Source: Candidatus Melainabacteria bacterium
GTDB lineage: Bacteria > Cyanobacteriota > Vampirovibrionia > Obscuribacterales > Obscuribacteraceae
Length of the DNA stretch: 64,000 bases
Direction of reading: 5' to 3'
Assembly: GCA_003153555.1 (NCBI GenBank)
Contig: PLZS01000082.1
Coordinates: 83,816-147,815, forward strand
The stretch's first letter is position 1. Each line of letters begins with the position of its first letter. The notes beneath the pieces are model-generated. The model did no database searches, was not told the origin of the DNA, and worked only from the letters and a program-made list of their open reading frames with translations. Shown here in pieces: positions 46,042 to 54,248 of this stretch. Both the position numbers and the translations under genes were made by a program.

Positions 46042-46080
46042 TGCCGGGCGACATGATTGTCGTCATCCGCCCGGCATACT
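46042..46080 (+). terminator. GC-rich hairpin, probable terminator
   Basis: TGCCGGGCG (46042-46050) pairs perfectly with CGCCCGGCA (46068-46076), with an inner ATGA/TCAT stem; a short T-rich stretch (TACTTGTTTT) follows. It lies 33 bp after the stop of the small membrane-protein gene. Confidence 0.75.
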
Positions 46081-46459
46081 TGTTTTCGTCCACCCTTGTT
46101 TTCGCGCTTCCTTGGTCACAGCAGTCTTCATGCATTTAGACGAGTTCAGTTTGTTTCCAGTTGGTCTTTTGCATTCGCTCGCCAGATAGCCTTCGAATGT
46201 TTTTGATAATCACCAAAACCAACTAATGCTGACACTCCTCTTGAACAATCGAATTGCTTTCATTCACTGTCACTTTTGCCGGCGCCCATTTTTTCGCAGC
46301 CATTTGTACGCTCCTTTGTCTGTTTCTTGCTGCCATTCTGATTCTATGATTTCAAATTATTCATACTATACAGCCTAATATAGCCAAAAGACAAACCGCC
46401 AAAACCTAGTAAACTGTGCGCAACAAGGAAGCTTCTGGTCGCTTGTTCGGAGAGAAGTC
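46081..46459. other. Intergenic stretch, mostly non-coding
   Basis: These 379 bases follow the terminator of the small membrane-protein gene. The only candidate gene in them is the leftward 26-codon frame at 46223-46303, which has its own entry. Nothing else was recognised on either strand. Confidence 0.4.
46223..46303 (-). CDS. Putative small protein (26 residues)
   Basis: A short frame begins ATG GCT GCG AAA AAA and has an excellent ribosome site, AAAGGAG about 7 bp upstream. It encodes MAAKKWAPAKVTV... ending ...EECQH and stops with TAG. The basic Ala/Lys start resembles the beginning of histone-like or lysine-rich small proteins. It could be a real microprotein or the truncated start of a lost gene. 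Nothing downstream continues it in frame. Confidence is low because of size. Confidence 0.4.
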   Translation of the reverse strand: MAAKKWAPAKVTVNESNSIVQEECQH

Positions 46460-46585
46460 ATGCAAAACCGGAACGCATCAGTTCTGTTGGTTCTATCTGT
46501 CGCACTTTCACTTGCCAATCCGTCGAAAGTCCTGGCTCAGAGTGCTTCGCGCATCTCGAGGACTCTAACGTTGCGACTAAAATGA
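46460..46585 (+). CDS. Short signal-peptide-like leader protein (41 residues)
   Basis: The ATG at 46460 has GGAG about 7 bp upstream. The product has a basic start, a hydrophobic core (SVLLVLSVALSLA) and a cleavage-like site (VLAQ), then about 15 further residues before the stop. That stop overlaps the start of the next gene in the ATGA arrangement, so it would be translationally coupled to it. It may be a secreted micropeptide, a regulatory leader or the remnant of a larger exported protein. No homologue can be named. Confidence 0.45.
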   Translation: MQNRNASVLLVLSVALSLANPSKVLAQSASRISRTLTLRLK

Positions 46586-47106
46586 AGACCATTGACCACA
46601 TGATTAAGCAGTTGGTTTCCGGAGGACAATCCGGTGTAGACAGAGCAGCTCTGGACGCTGCTATTGCAGCGGGGGTAAAAATTGGCGGCTGGTGCCCCAA
46701 AACTCGCAAGGCTGAAGACGGCGTAATCGCAGAAATCTACACTCTCAATGAAACACCATCGGCTGAATACGATCAGCGTACTGAATGGAACGTGAGAGAT
46801 TCGGACGGCACATTATTAATTGTGCGCGGCACTATATTCGGTGGCAGCCTGAACACAAAAAATTGCTGCTCGCACTACAATAAGCCTCTGCTTGTAGTTG
46901 ATATTAGCAAAACATCAAATCTCGATGAAGTAATTGACTGGATCAGCTCAAACAACGTTTATATCTTGAACGTCGCCGGACCCCGCGAAAGTCACTGTAA
47001 GGGCATCTATGATATAGCCAAAACATTTATGACGGACCTATTCCACATTCCAATCAATGAACTGAACACACAACTGACACGGAGCACCGATGATGAAAGC
47101 TGCTGA
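46582..47106 (+). CDS. Putative molybdenum-carrier / SLOG superfamily protein
   Basis: The protein has 174 residues, near the family's usual size. The SLOG Rossmann-like pattern is clear: a GGQSGVDRAALDAAI nucleotide loop, GGWCPKTRKAEDG, EWNVRDSDGTLLIV and VAGPRESHCKGIY. These match the family annotated as putative molybdenum carrier protein, which is related to nucleotide- or ligand-binding SLOG/LOG proteins. The actual ligand is not proven. It overlaps the M20 amidohydrolase gene by 17 bp and the leader peptide by 4 bp, so the three are translationally coupled. Confidence 0.8.
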   Translation: MKTIDHMIKQLVSGGQSGVDRAALDAAIAAGVKIGGWCPKTRKAEDGVIAEIYTLNETPSAEYDQRTEWNVRDSDGTLLIVRGTIFGGSLNTKNCCSHYNKPLLVVDISKTSNLDEVIDWISSNNVYILNVAGPRESHCKGIYDIAKTFMTDLFHIPINELNTQLTRSTDDESC

Positions 47107-48298
47107 AACCTCGTTTAAACAGCAATTGCTTGAGTATGCGCGAGCGGCGAAACCATCGATGGTTGAATGGCGACGAGCAATCCATTCATATCCTGAATTG
47201 AGTTTCTTTGAAGTGGAGACCAGTCAGCTAGTCGCTGAATCGCTCACCAAAATGGGTTTCGACGTAAAAACTGGAATCGCGAGGACTGGTTTGATAGCAG
47301 ATATGGGCAGCGGCAGGACAATCGTGCTGCGCGCCGACCTAGACGCATTGCCAATCGTAGAAAACTCAACAACACAATATAGCTCTCGAAACGAGGGCGT
47401 GATGCATGCCTGTGGTCATGACGCGCACGTAGCTTGTGCACTTGGTGCAGCGGCACTCGTAGCAAAGGCTTTCAAGTCAGGCGATGCGCCAAATGGACGC
47501 GTAAGATTTTTGTTTCAGCCCGCGGAAGAGACTGTTAACGCCGAGGGGAAGTCTGGTGCGGCAATGATGATTGCCGAAAAGGCGTTGGAAAACGCGGAGG
47601 GAATCATCGCCTTGCATGTATTCCCTGATATTCCGGTTGGACAAATTTCAATAAAAGATGGTCAGTTTTTGGCAGCTTGCGATTCTTTCGACATAAAAAT
47701 CAAGGGCAGCCAAAGTCATGGTGCTTACCCGCAGGAGGGCATCGATGCAATTGTTCTGGCTGCTCAGGTTGTGCAAGCAGTGCAAAGCATTATTTCTCGA
47801 CGTAAATCTGCACTCGACCCAGCTGTAATGTCGCTTGGCGGCATCCGCAGCGGCACCTATCGAAACAATATCATTGCTGAGGAAGTCGAGTTAACGGGCA
47901 CTTCCCGCTATTTTGATTCGGCCCTGCACGAACATTTGCTGGATGAGTTGCACAGAGCCTGCAGTATCGCCACCACACTTGGCGGGTCATACTCTCTGAA
48001 TTATGTGCAAGACAATCCGCCTGTCATAAACGATCCTGGATTGACCGAAAGCGTTCGCCAGTGCGCAATTTCTCTTCTTGGAGCGGAAAAAGTGTTGCCA
48101 GGACAATTGCAAATGGGTGCCGACGATTTCGGCTTTTTCTCCGCTCATCTGCCTGGATGCTATTTTTTCCTTGGCGCAGAAATTGCGGGTGACCGCAGGA
48201 AGTTGCACACGCCAAGCTTCGATATTGATGAAAACGCACTACCCATCGGGGCAGCAATTCTTGCTTCATCCGCCCTAACCTTTCTAGAGCATCATTAG
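47090..48298 (+). CDS. M20-family amidohydrolase (IAA/hippurate-hydrolase type)
   Basis: The protein has 402 residues. The metal site is standard: ADLDALPI, then HACGHDAHVA with the two His and Asp, then FQPAEE with the Glu ligands, and a later LHVFPDIPVGQI. A lid domain with a SHGAYPQEG segment follows. Such enzymes remove acyl or amino-acid groups from small N-acylated compounds; the substrate cannot be read. The double ATG start has GGAG 5 bp upstream. It overlaps the SLOG protein gene by 17 bp, indicating a functional or regulatory link. Confidence 0.9.
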   Translation: MMKAAETSFKQQLLEYARAAKPSMVEWRRAIHSYPELSFFEVETSQLVAESLTKMGFDVKTGIARTGLIADMGSGRTIVLRADLDALPIVENSTTQYSSRNEGVMHACGHDAHVACALGAAALVAKAFKSGDAPNGRVRFLFQPAEETVNAEGKSGAAMMIAEKALENAEGIIALHVFPDIPVGQISIKDGQFLAACDSFDIKIKGSQSHGAYPQEGIDAIVLAAQVVQAVQSIISRRKSALDPAVMSLGGIRSGTYRNNIIAEEVELTGTSRYFDSALHEHLLDELHRACSIATTLGGSYSLNYVQDNPPVINDPGLTESVRQCAISLLGAEKVLPGQLQMGADDFGFFSAHLPGCYFFLGAEIAGDRRKLHTPSFDIDENALPIGAAILASSALTFLEHH

Positions 48299-48394
48299 CC
48301 ACCACTTTCGGTGCACAATCAAATATCGTACCGATAAAATTTTTAACTATATCCACAATCCGAACTGAAACCCATCCGTCCAAAAGGTAAAACT

Positions 48395-48844
48395 ATGAAA
48401 TTCAAAGAGCAGCTGTCCGCAGATCTAAAAGAAGCCATGAAAGCGAGAGATCAGCTGCGTATCGACACTTTGCGCGCGACATTGTCGGCTTTTACATACA
48501 AACGAGCTGAGACCGGGAAGGAAGATTTGACCGACGATGAAGAGTTGGCTGTAATCCAAAAACAAGTAAAACAGCGAAATGATTCAATTTCCGAATACTC
48601 GAAAGCGGCACGCACTGAGCTGGTCGAGAAGGAGACCAAAGAGCGAGATATCCTCACCAAGTACTTGCCGGCTCAAAAATCCGAGGAACAGATTCGAGAA
48701 ACAGTACGCAAGATAGTTGCCGAAGCACAGCCCGGAGAGCGCAATCAAGGCGGCATTATGAAGTTGGTCATGCCGCAGATGAAGGGATTTGCCGACGGAA
48801 ACTTAGTGCGCCAGATTGTCACCGACGAACTCAGCAAGAGCTGA
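48395..48844 (+). CDS. GatB/YqeY domain protein
   Basis: The protein has 149 residues, the size of stand-alone YqeY proteins. It has the family's opening (KEQLSADLKEAMKARDQLRIDTLRA), the EEELAVI-type helix with KQVKQRNDSI, the KEYLP-type segment (LTKYLPAQKSEEQI) and the end GAIMKLVMPQMKG-like motif (GGIMKLVMPQMKG). YqeY domains resemble the tail of the GatB amidotransferase subunit and are thought to bind tRNA, but the role of the free protein is unsettled. The gene lies 96 bp after the amidohydrolase gene on the same strand. Confidence 0.93.
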   Translation: MKFKEQLSADLKEAMKARDQLRIDTLRATLSAFTYKRAETGKEDLTDDEELAVIQKQVKQRNDSISEYSKAARTELVEKETKERDILTKYLPAQKSEEQIRETVRKIVAEAQPGERNQGGIMKLVMPQMKGFADGNLVRQIVTDELSKS

Positions 48845-48877
48845 TCAACAGAAGTCCTCTATCTCAATCTCTCAAGC

Positions 48878-49558
48878 CTAAACTTCTGGCACCAACATGT
48901 AACCGACGCGATGAATGGTGCGCACCATTGATTCTTTGCCTTCTGCGTCAATTTTGTTGCGCAACCGCATGATTTGCAAGCGCACGGTATCCGGTGACGC
49001 ATCTGACTCTGATGACCAGACTCGATCCAGAATTGCCTCAGCGCTGAAAGGCTGATTCGGATGCCGTAGCAAGAACTCCAGCAAAGAATATTCCCTTGGC
49101 TGAAGACTGATTTCCTTGCCGCTCGACAAAACTTTTCTGCTCGCCGGATCAAGCGAGATATGGCCAGCAGTAAGAATAGTTCGACTAACATCAACTGAGC
49201 CTCGGCGCAGAAGCGCTCTCAGGCGGGCCGAGAGCTCCATCATGTGGAAGGGCTTCGTCAAGTAATCATCCGCTCCAGCGTCCAGCCCGGTGGTCTTATC
49301 CTCAATCTCCTTTTTGCCCGTGAGCATCAGGATTGGAGTCTTGCCACCGTCATGTCTGAATTGCTGACAAATCTCGGGACCAGACAGTCCAGGCAGCTCC
49401 CAATCCAAAATGACCACGTCATATTTGTAAAATTTCAGCCGCTCCAGTCCATCCGTTCCCTCATAAACAGGCTCGGGCACGTACTTTTCGCCCGTCAGCC
49501 AGTCGACGATTAGTCCAGAGAGCTGTTTGTCATCTTCGACGATCAGAATTTTTGCCAT
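48878..49558 (-). CDS. OmpR/PhoB-type response regulator
   Basis: The protein has 226 residues from ATG 49558; a GTG eight codons earlier is possible. The receiver domain begins AKILIVEDD, with phospho-acceptor Asp in VVILDWELPGLSG and Lys in LTKPFHMMEL. The winged-helix domain carries LQPREYSLLEFLLRHPNQPFS and the recognition helix SPDTVRLQIMRLRNKID. It is divergent from the PAS histidine kinase gene at 49649 with a 90-bp gap, so the two likely form one two-component system and share a promoter region. Confidence 0.94.
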   Translation of the reverse strand: MAKILIVEDDKQLSGLIVDWLTGEKYVPEPVYEGTDGLERLKFYKYDVVILDWELPGLSGPEICQQFRHDGGKTPILMLTGKKEIEDKTTGLDAGADDYLTKPFHMMELSARLRALLRRGSVDVSRTILTAGHISLDPASRKVLSSGKEISLQPREYSLLEFLLRHPNQPFSAEAILDRVWSSESDASPDTVRLQIMRLRNKIDAEGKESMVRTIHRVGYMLVPEV

Positions 49559-49648
49559 AACCGAGCCATTTCTGCGGACCACTTAAGACTGCCATATTAG
49601 CAAGTACTAGCAAGTACCATATCCATGGCAGGGTAGGAGAGGCATGTC

Positions 49649-51481
49649 ATGCGGATCAATTTAAGACTTTGGCACCAGGGGTTAATACTCGTTGGCGTGC
49701 CGATTGGATTAATGCTGATCTTTCTCGTTTCACTTTCGCTACTGCTTACCCAAGCTGAGCTGAAGACTCAAGAAGTCGATCGATCAAAAAAGATTATTTC
49801 GAAAGCAAATGAGCTGCTCAAAGGGTACTTTGATGCGGGATCGCAGCTGCTCTTTTTCAAATATACAAAAAGCGAAACCACCCGACAGCGCTTTGAGCAA
49901 CATTTGGCAAACAGTGAGGAGAGTTTTAGGGATCTTCACGAACTGCTCAAAGATGATCCAACAGAACTGCCCATGCTTGACACGCTTCAAGCCTCAGCGA
50001 CAAAGGGCATGACTCTTTTAAAAGACTTCGAGCATAGGCTGCAAGCGCAAGAGAGCATCTCAGCTCTAGAAGCGACGGCAATTTACAAACAGTTTAATCA
50101 AGCAGGCATCGACTTCACAAACAAGATGCACGACCTCGTTGATGCCGAGACCGCGAAACATCGCACAAATGCAGAAGAAGAAGAAAAAAGTAAAGCTCTG
50201 GTCAAGGCTTTCCTGTTGGCTGGCGTGATCGCTGCTCTGTTGGTTGGGGCGCTGCTTGTGTTTTTTACGAAAAACACAACTGGAAGACTGTCCAAGCTCA
50301 TGGAAAATACTTTGCTGCTAAGCTCCAATCAGCCTCTGCTGCCAGTTCTTGAAGGCGACGATGAGATGGCTCGATTGGATCGTTCCTTTCATCGGATGGC
50401 AGCTGACTTGGCGGAAGCGACACGCAAAGAGCGTGCCATTCTCGACAATGCAGTGGACGTGATTTGTTCGATCAATTTTGAGGGAAGGTTTAGTGCCGTC
50501 AATCCGGCATCATTGCCTGTTTGGGGTTATGCGCCTGAAGACTTAATTGGTCGGCACTACGCGGACATCATTGCCAAAGAGGATGTGCCGAAGTTTAGGT
50601 CGGCGATAGATCAAATCCGCCATGACACCGCGCTGGTTACGATTGAGAACCAAATTGTCAGCCCCGACGAACAACGCTTTCACATGCTGTGGTCGCTCCG
50701 TTGGTCAGATAGTGAGCGATCTCTTTTCTGTGTCGCCCACGATATTACAGACCGCAAAAAAGTCGAGCAGTTGAAACAGGAATTTCTGGCAGTAATCAGT
50801 CATGAGTTGCGAACACCGCTAACATCTCTACAAGCGACGCTGACGCTTATTTCGCATGGAGTCTACGGACACCTTTCAGAAAGCGGCGAAAAGCGCGTTA
50901 GAAGCGCCGAATCTGGTGCCACCCGATTGATTATGCTGATCAACGATTTACTCGACATCGAAAAAATGGAAGCCGGTAAGTTGAGTATGACTTACCTCGA
51001 CGTCAACCTTGCCGACATCGTAGATAATTCTATCGAAGCAGTGCACGGCTTCGCAGAGGATCACGAGATTACTCTGAAGGCGCCAGAAACAACAGCGGTG
51101 AAAGTCTTGGCAGATTCCGACAGACTCGTGCAAGTCATGGTCAACCTGTTATCCAACGCCATAAAGTTCTCCAAATCTGGAGCAGAGGTCGAGATCAAGA
51201 TCACGGAAAACGGCGAATTTACCGAAGCGCTGGTTATAGACCATGGCGCCGGGATTCCAGAGGGATACGAACAGAAAATATTTGAGAAGTATGAGCAAGT
51301 TCCCAGTGAAAAAAATACCAAGGTGCGCGGTACCGGACTTGGATTGCCAATATGCAAAGCAATCATCGATCAGCATGGTGGCACAATTGGTGTCAGGTCC
51401 ACACCTGGAGGCGGCAGTACCTTCTGGTTTTCCATTCCACGCGTAGGTGGTGGTGTTAGCGGTCCCGCGGATTCCGTATAG
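49649..51481 (+). CDS. Membrane histidine kinase with HAMP and PAS domains
   Basis: The protein has 610 residues. It has a first membrane segment (about 12-34), an extracytoplasmic helical sensor of CHASE3-like type (about 35-185), a second membrane segment (about 187-207), a HAMP linker, and a PAS domain (about 262-372, ending CVAHDITDRK). The HisKA domain has His385 in AVISHELRTPLT. The ATPase domain shows VNLLSNAIKFSKSG, IDHGAGIP and GTGLGLPICKAI. It should phosphorylate the OmpR-type regulator encoded divergently. The signal is not evident. A GGAG ribosome site precedes the ATG. Confidence 0.93.
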   Translation: MRINLRLWHQGLILVGVPIGLMLIFLVSLSLLLTQAELKTQEVDRSKKIISKANELLKGYFDAGSQLLFFKYTKSETTRQRFEQHLANSEESFRDLHELLKDDPTELPMLDTLQASATKGMTLLKDFEHRLQAQESISALEATAIYKQFNQAGIDFTNKMHDLVDAETAKHRTNAEEEEKSKALVKAFLLAGVIAALLVGALLVFFTKNTTGRLSKLMENTLLLSSNQPLLPVLEGDDEMARLDRSFHRMAADLAEATRKERAILDNAVDVICSINFEGRFSAVNPASLPVWGYAPEDLIGRHYADIIAKEDVPKFRSAIDQIRHDTALVTIENQIVSPDEQRFHMLWSLRWSDSERSLFCVAHDITDRKKVEQLKQEFLAVISHELRTPLTSLQATLTLISHGVYGHLSESGEKRVRSAESGATRLIMLINDLLDIEKMEAGKLSMTYLDVNLADIVDNSIEAVHGFAEDHEITLKAPETTAVKVLADSDRLVQVMVNLLSNAIKFSKSGAEVEIKITENGEFTEALVIDHGAGIPEGYEQKIFEKYEQVPSEKNTKVRGTGLGLPICKAIIDQHGGTIGVRSTPGGGSTFWFSIPRVGGGVSGPADSV

Positions 51482-51496
51482 ACTGGCACTTTTTGG

Positions 51497-51516
51497 ACAT
51501 AAACAACTTTGATACA
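51497..51516 (+). promoter_or_regulatory. Shared upstream element, copy A
   Basis: ACATAAACAACTTTGATACA is repeated, with few changes, at 52497 and 53354, each before a gene of the tandem cluster. TTGATA inside it could be a -35 box, with TCAATA 18 bp further as a weak -10. The distance to the start codon (110 bp) is the same as in copy C. Confidence 0.6.
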
Positions 51517-51625
51517 AGAGCTCGATATAGTTTCAATATCGGCGCAACCAAAATATACAAACGGCGCAGGCTAAAGCAAGACCTTCGATGTACGCGGGTC
51601 AGCTCTGTCACGGAGGATTTTACTA

Positions 51626-52231
51626 ATGGGCAATCATGAAAATTTCGAAGCGAACAAAGCCGCAGACTCGGTGCAAGAAGGAAAGCAGAACAATTTGTCA
51701 GCCTATGTCATGGAGCGCCCCACACACAATCAATCTGGACGTGATAAAAACGACGGTTTGGTCGAAAAAGGTCTTCTTCCTTCGATGGATATCCTGGAAT
51801 TCAAAGCCGGCCCAGAAGCTAAGCCTGCGGAATTAAAAGACGCCGGCATAAAAGTTGAGCATGGCAAAGATGGCAGCACTAAGGTCGATTATCCAAGCGG
51901 TATAAAAGTCGAATCTACTGGCGTATCTCATTCCGAAAAGGGCAAGAACATCAAGATTGAAACTTCTGGACTGATTGTCGAAGCAGTGCCACCCAATCAT
52001 CAAAACAAGAAAGGCGAAATTATCGATGAAAAAGGTCGAGTAATCGCCAAACCAAATGAAGATGGAAGTATCACCGTGGATAGTGGCAAAGGATTCTTCA
52101 CTCAAAATCCTGACGGTACCATCGTCAGAGAATCCGCAATCAGAAGCCGCGACGGCAAAACCTTTGAGGTCCTCGACACTAGTTCTCCATTAGGCAACTT
52201 AAGACCTAGCGCCATGACCCACCACAAGTAA
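51626..52231 (+). CDS. MGNHENF-family protein, first paralogue
   Basis: The protein has 201 residues. It shares its first residues (MGNHENFE), the GLLPSMDILEF region and the C-terminal 80 residues (GKGFFTQNPDGTIVRESAIRSRD, SPLGNLRPS, MTHHK) with the gene at 53482. The strands rich in Lys, Gly and Val suggest a small beta-rich domain. No signal peptide or known domain is present. A GGAGG ribosome site precedes the ATG, and the upstream element resembles those of its two neighbours. Function is unknown. Confidence 0.7.
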   Translation: MGNHENFEANKAADSVQEGKQNNLSAYVMERPTHNQSGRDKNDGLVEKGLLPSMDILEFKAGPEAKPAELKDAGIKVEHGKDGSTKVDYPSGIKVESTGVSHSEKGKNIKIETSGLIVEAVPPNHQNKKGEIIDEKGRVIAKPNEDGSITVDSGKGFFTQNPDGTIVRESAIRSRDGKTFEVLDTSSPLGNLRPSAMTHHK

Positions 52232-52272
52232 CACGAGACTGACTAACCAGACTAACTTTCGCCAGAAATGGA

Positions 52273-52324
52273 CGGCTGATTACCAAACTAGGATTGACCA
52301 TCAATCTAGCTGTGGTGTCAGCCG
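52273..52324. repeat. Long imperfect hairpin
   Basis: CGGCTGA (52273-52279) pairs with TCAGCCG (52318-52324). Inside, TACCA faces TGGTG and CTAGGATTGA faces TCAATCTAG, so nearly the whole 52 nt can fold into one long stem. It follows the first MGNHENF gene by about 40 bp and could be a terminator or structured RNA; there is only a short T-run (ATTTTG) further on. Confidence 0.45.
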
Positions 52325-52394
52325 ATTCCATTTTGCGGCGTATCGGGCTAAGACCTATCAAAGGCTTGACTAAACATATTTATCGAAAGTCGAA

Positions 52395-52433
52395 CCGCAT
52401 CCAAAACCAGGTTCCATGCGGCTTTGGATGCGG
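52395..52433. repeat. Perfect 11-bp stem hairpin
   Basis: CCGCATCCAAA (52395-52405) pairs exactly with TTTGGATGCGG (52423-52433) around a 17-nt loop. It is the second hairpin in the 339-bp gap and lies before the shared upstream element copy B. Confidence 0.5.
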
Positions 52434-52496
52434 GAGTACTTCTGAACTATTTCTTTGAGTCGAGCCGATCGGAGAACATTTTGTCCCGAGGAACGC

Positions 52497-52516
52497 ACAT
52501 AAACAACTTGTATACA
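52497..52516 (+). promoter_or_regulatory. Shared upstream element, copy B
   Basis: ACATAAACAACTTGTATACA matches copy A and C at most positions. It lies 55 bp before the start at 52571, half the distance of the other two, and its -10 region is poor. Confidence 0.55.
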
Positions 52517-52570
52517 GAACGTCTGTAATGTTCTTCTCATAGACACATGGGCGTTTTGGAGGACAAATCA

Positions 52571-53359
52571 ATGGCTGAATCAAATATGCATGGTAAGGTT
52601 TTTGACGGCACCGAATGTGCGATGGCATCATCGAAATCTGCATCGCTTGTCGGCGACGAGATGGTCTGTAAATCATTCAACGACATTTTTCGCAAGCCGA
52701 AACAATCCGACGAGGCCTGCTTCCTCCCGTCAAATACAGCCTTGCTGAAGCAGCTCTCTGACGCTCAAAGTGGCAAACCAGGAGTCTGCGAAGCACCTAA
52801 GCATGAGAAGCGGGGTCCCGTTGATGTCACCAGCGACGAATACGGCGAGATGATAGCTGCCAAAGATGCTCACGGTAATACTTTTACTAAAAGATCTGAC
52901 GGCAAGTGGACAGAACGCACCAAGTTCGGCGACACGGTAGTGGAAAACCTTAAAGTCGATAGCAAAGGAAACCTCTCTTTTGACAATAGCGTCCAAAAGA
53001 TCAACTCCCATGAGCAGTGGAATACAGACGATTCGTACAGCATTGAATCAAAGGAGCAAGGAAAGCTCGTCTATGACAAAGACCACCGCCTTGCTGAAGC
53101 ACCAGCTGGAGACGCACACACCAGAAAGTTTCATTACACGAATGGACAACTGGATCAAGTAGACGGTCGGCTTGGTCACTGGGACCGCGTTGTGAAAAAC
53201 GGTCAGGTTTCTTGGGTGAACAAAGAGACCAAAGCGGTATGGGAAGGTGATTTCACAGTAAATCCTGGCACCGACTCCCTCGAATTCAGAGGACGTAACG
53301 GGGCTGCCTGGGAGTTCACCAAAACTGGACAGGATCATCGCATCCCCGCTAAGCCATAA
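52571..53359 (+). CDS. Hypothetical protein with YD-like repeats
   Basis: The protein has 262 residues from ATG 52571, which has GGAGG about 8 bp upstream; a longer frame at 52547 is less likely. The second half contains short tyrosine/aspartate-rich strands (FHYTNGQLDQVDGR, KDAHGNTFTKRSDGKWTE, KGNLSFDNS) that recall RHS/YD-type repeats, a class often found in secreted or surface proteins. There is no signal peptide or toxin domain. Its stop codon falls inside the shared upstream element of the next gene. Confidence 0.6.
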   Translation: MAESNMHGKVFDGTECAMASSKSASLVGDEMVCKSFNDIFRKPKQSDEACFLPSNTALLKQLSDAQSGKPGVCEAPKHEKRGPVDVTSDEYGEMIAAKDAHGNTFTKRSDGKWTERTKFGDTVVENLKVDSKGNLSFDNSVQKINSHEQWNTDDSYSIESKEQGKLVYDKDHRLAEAPAGDAHTRKFHYTNGQLDQVDGRLGHWDRVVKNGQVSWVNKETKAVWEGDFTVNPGTDSLEFRGRNGAAWEFTKTGQDHRIPAKP

Positions 53360-53373
53360 ACAACTTTGATACA
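53354..53373 (+). promoter_or_regulatory. Shared upstream element, copy C
   Basis: CCATAAACAACTTTGATACA differs from copy A in one base. TTGATA is followed after 18 bp by TAGATA, a plausible -35/-10 pair. The stop codon of the preceding gene (53357-53359) lies within it. The 109-bp distance to the next start matches copy A. Confidence 0.6.
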
Positions 53374-53481
53374 CAGTCTCAGTACAGTCTAGATATGGAG
53401 CAACCAAATTACACACAGGGCGCACAGCAATCAAGACCTTCGGATTTACCGGGGTTTGCAAAGCCGTACGGAGGATTTGTT

Positions 53482-54120
53482 ATGGGAAATCACGAGAATT
53501 TCGAAACAGTGAAGACAGCTGAGGCAACGCATGAGAACAATATCGGGACTATCGATTTGTACGCTGACCGCAGAGGTTCTCACTCGGTGCATGACCATCA
53601 CGAGAGTACTGACAGCCTCGTCAGCAAGGGTGTTCTCCCTCCGATTGACCTCATAGAAATGTCGAGCGAATACCGCACCGGCAAAGTAGCGGCGAGCAGA
53701 GATCTTAGCGATGCTGGTGTCAAAACCAAGCTCTCCGCGGAAAAAGATGGTGCTCAAACCACCTCCACGGACTATGGTAACGGAGTCATAATTTCGTCGA
53801 CCGAGGGCGGCAAGCCTACTGACCTCGGCAATGGTCATAAGCTCACATTCAAAAACAATATGGCAGTTGAGGTTCATTATCCCAATCATGCAAAACTGAA
53901 CGGAGACGTTGTCGATCCGAAGGGCAAACTAATCGCGAAACACAACGAAGATGGAAGCTACACGGTTGACACGGGCAAAGGATTTTTTACGCAATATGCA
54001 GATGGAACAATCAGAAAAGAAACGGCTATTAGAAGCCGGGATAGCAAATCATTTACTGTAATCGATACCGAAACTCCGCTCGGTGACCTCAGACCCAGTG
54101 ATATGACACATCACAAATAA
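53482..54120 (+). CDS. MGNHENF-family protein, second paralogue
   Basis: The protein has 212 residues from ATG 53482, preceded by CGGAGG; a longer frame begins at 53395 but its extra part is upstream-region sequence. It matches the first paralogue at both ends and in the order of motifs (MGNHENFE, GKGFFTQYADGTIRKE, AIRSRD, PLGDLRPS, MTHHK), with the middle diverged. The upstream DNA of the two genes is also similar for about 130 bp, showing duplication of the whole cassette. Function is unknown. Confidence 0.7.
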   Translation: MGNHENFETVKTAEATHENNIGTIDLYADRRGSHSVHDHHESTDSLVSKGVLPPIDLIEMSSEYRTGKVAASRDLSDAGVKTKLSAEKDGAQTTSTDYGNGVIISSTEGGKPTDLGNGHKLTFKNNMAVEVHYPNHAKLNGDVVDPKGKLIAKHNEDGSYTVDTGKGFFTQYADGTIRKETAIRSRDSKSFTVIDTETPLGDLRPSDMTHHK

Positions 54121-54248
54121 CTTATTCGAACAGATGCTGACGCGATCTCGACGGAGGAGTACGGACGCGAGTCTTTCACGGCTCACTGAGCATGGTAACT
54201 TACCGGTAACTTTTTTAAAATACAGTCTTCCTACAAGGGTTTACCACG

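Noticed and set aside
53395..53481. N-terminal extension of the second MGNHENF gene
   Set aside because: The stretch matches the non-coding leader of the first paralogue, whose start is at the equivalent MGNHENF codon.
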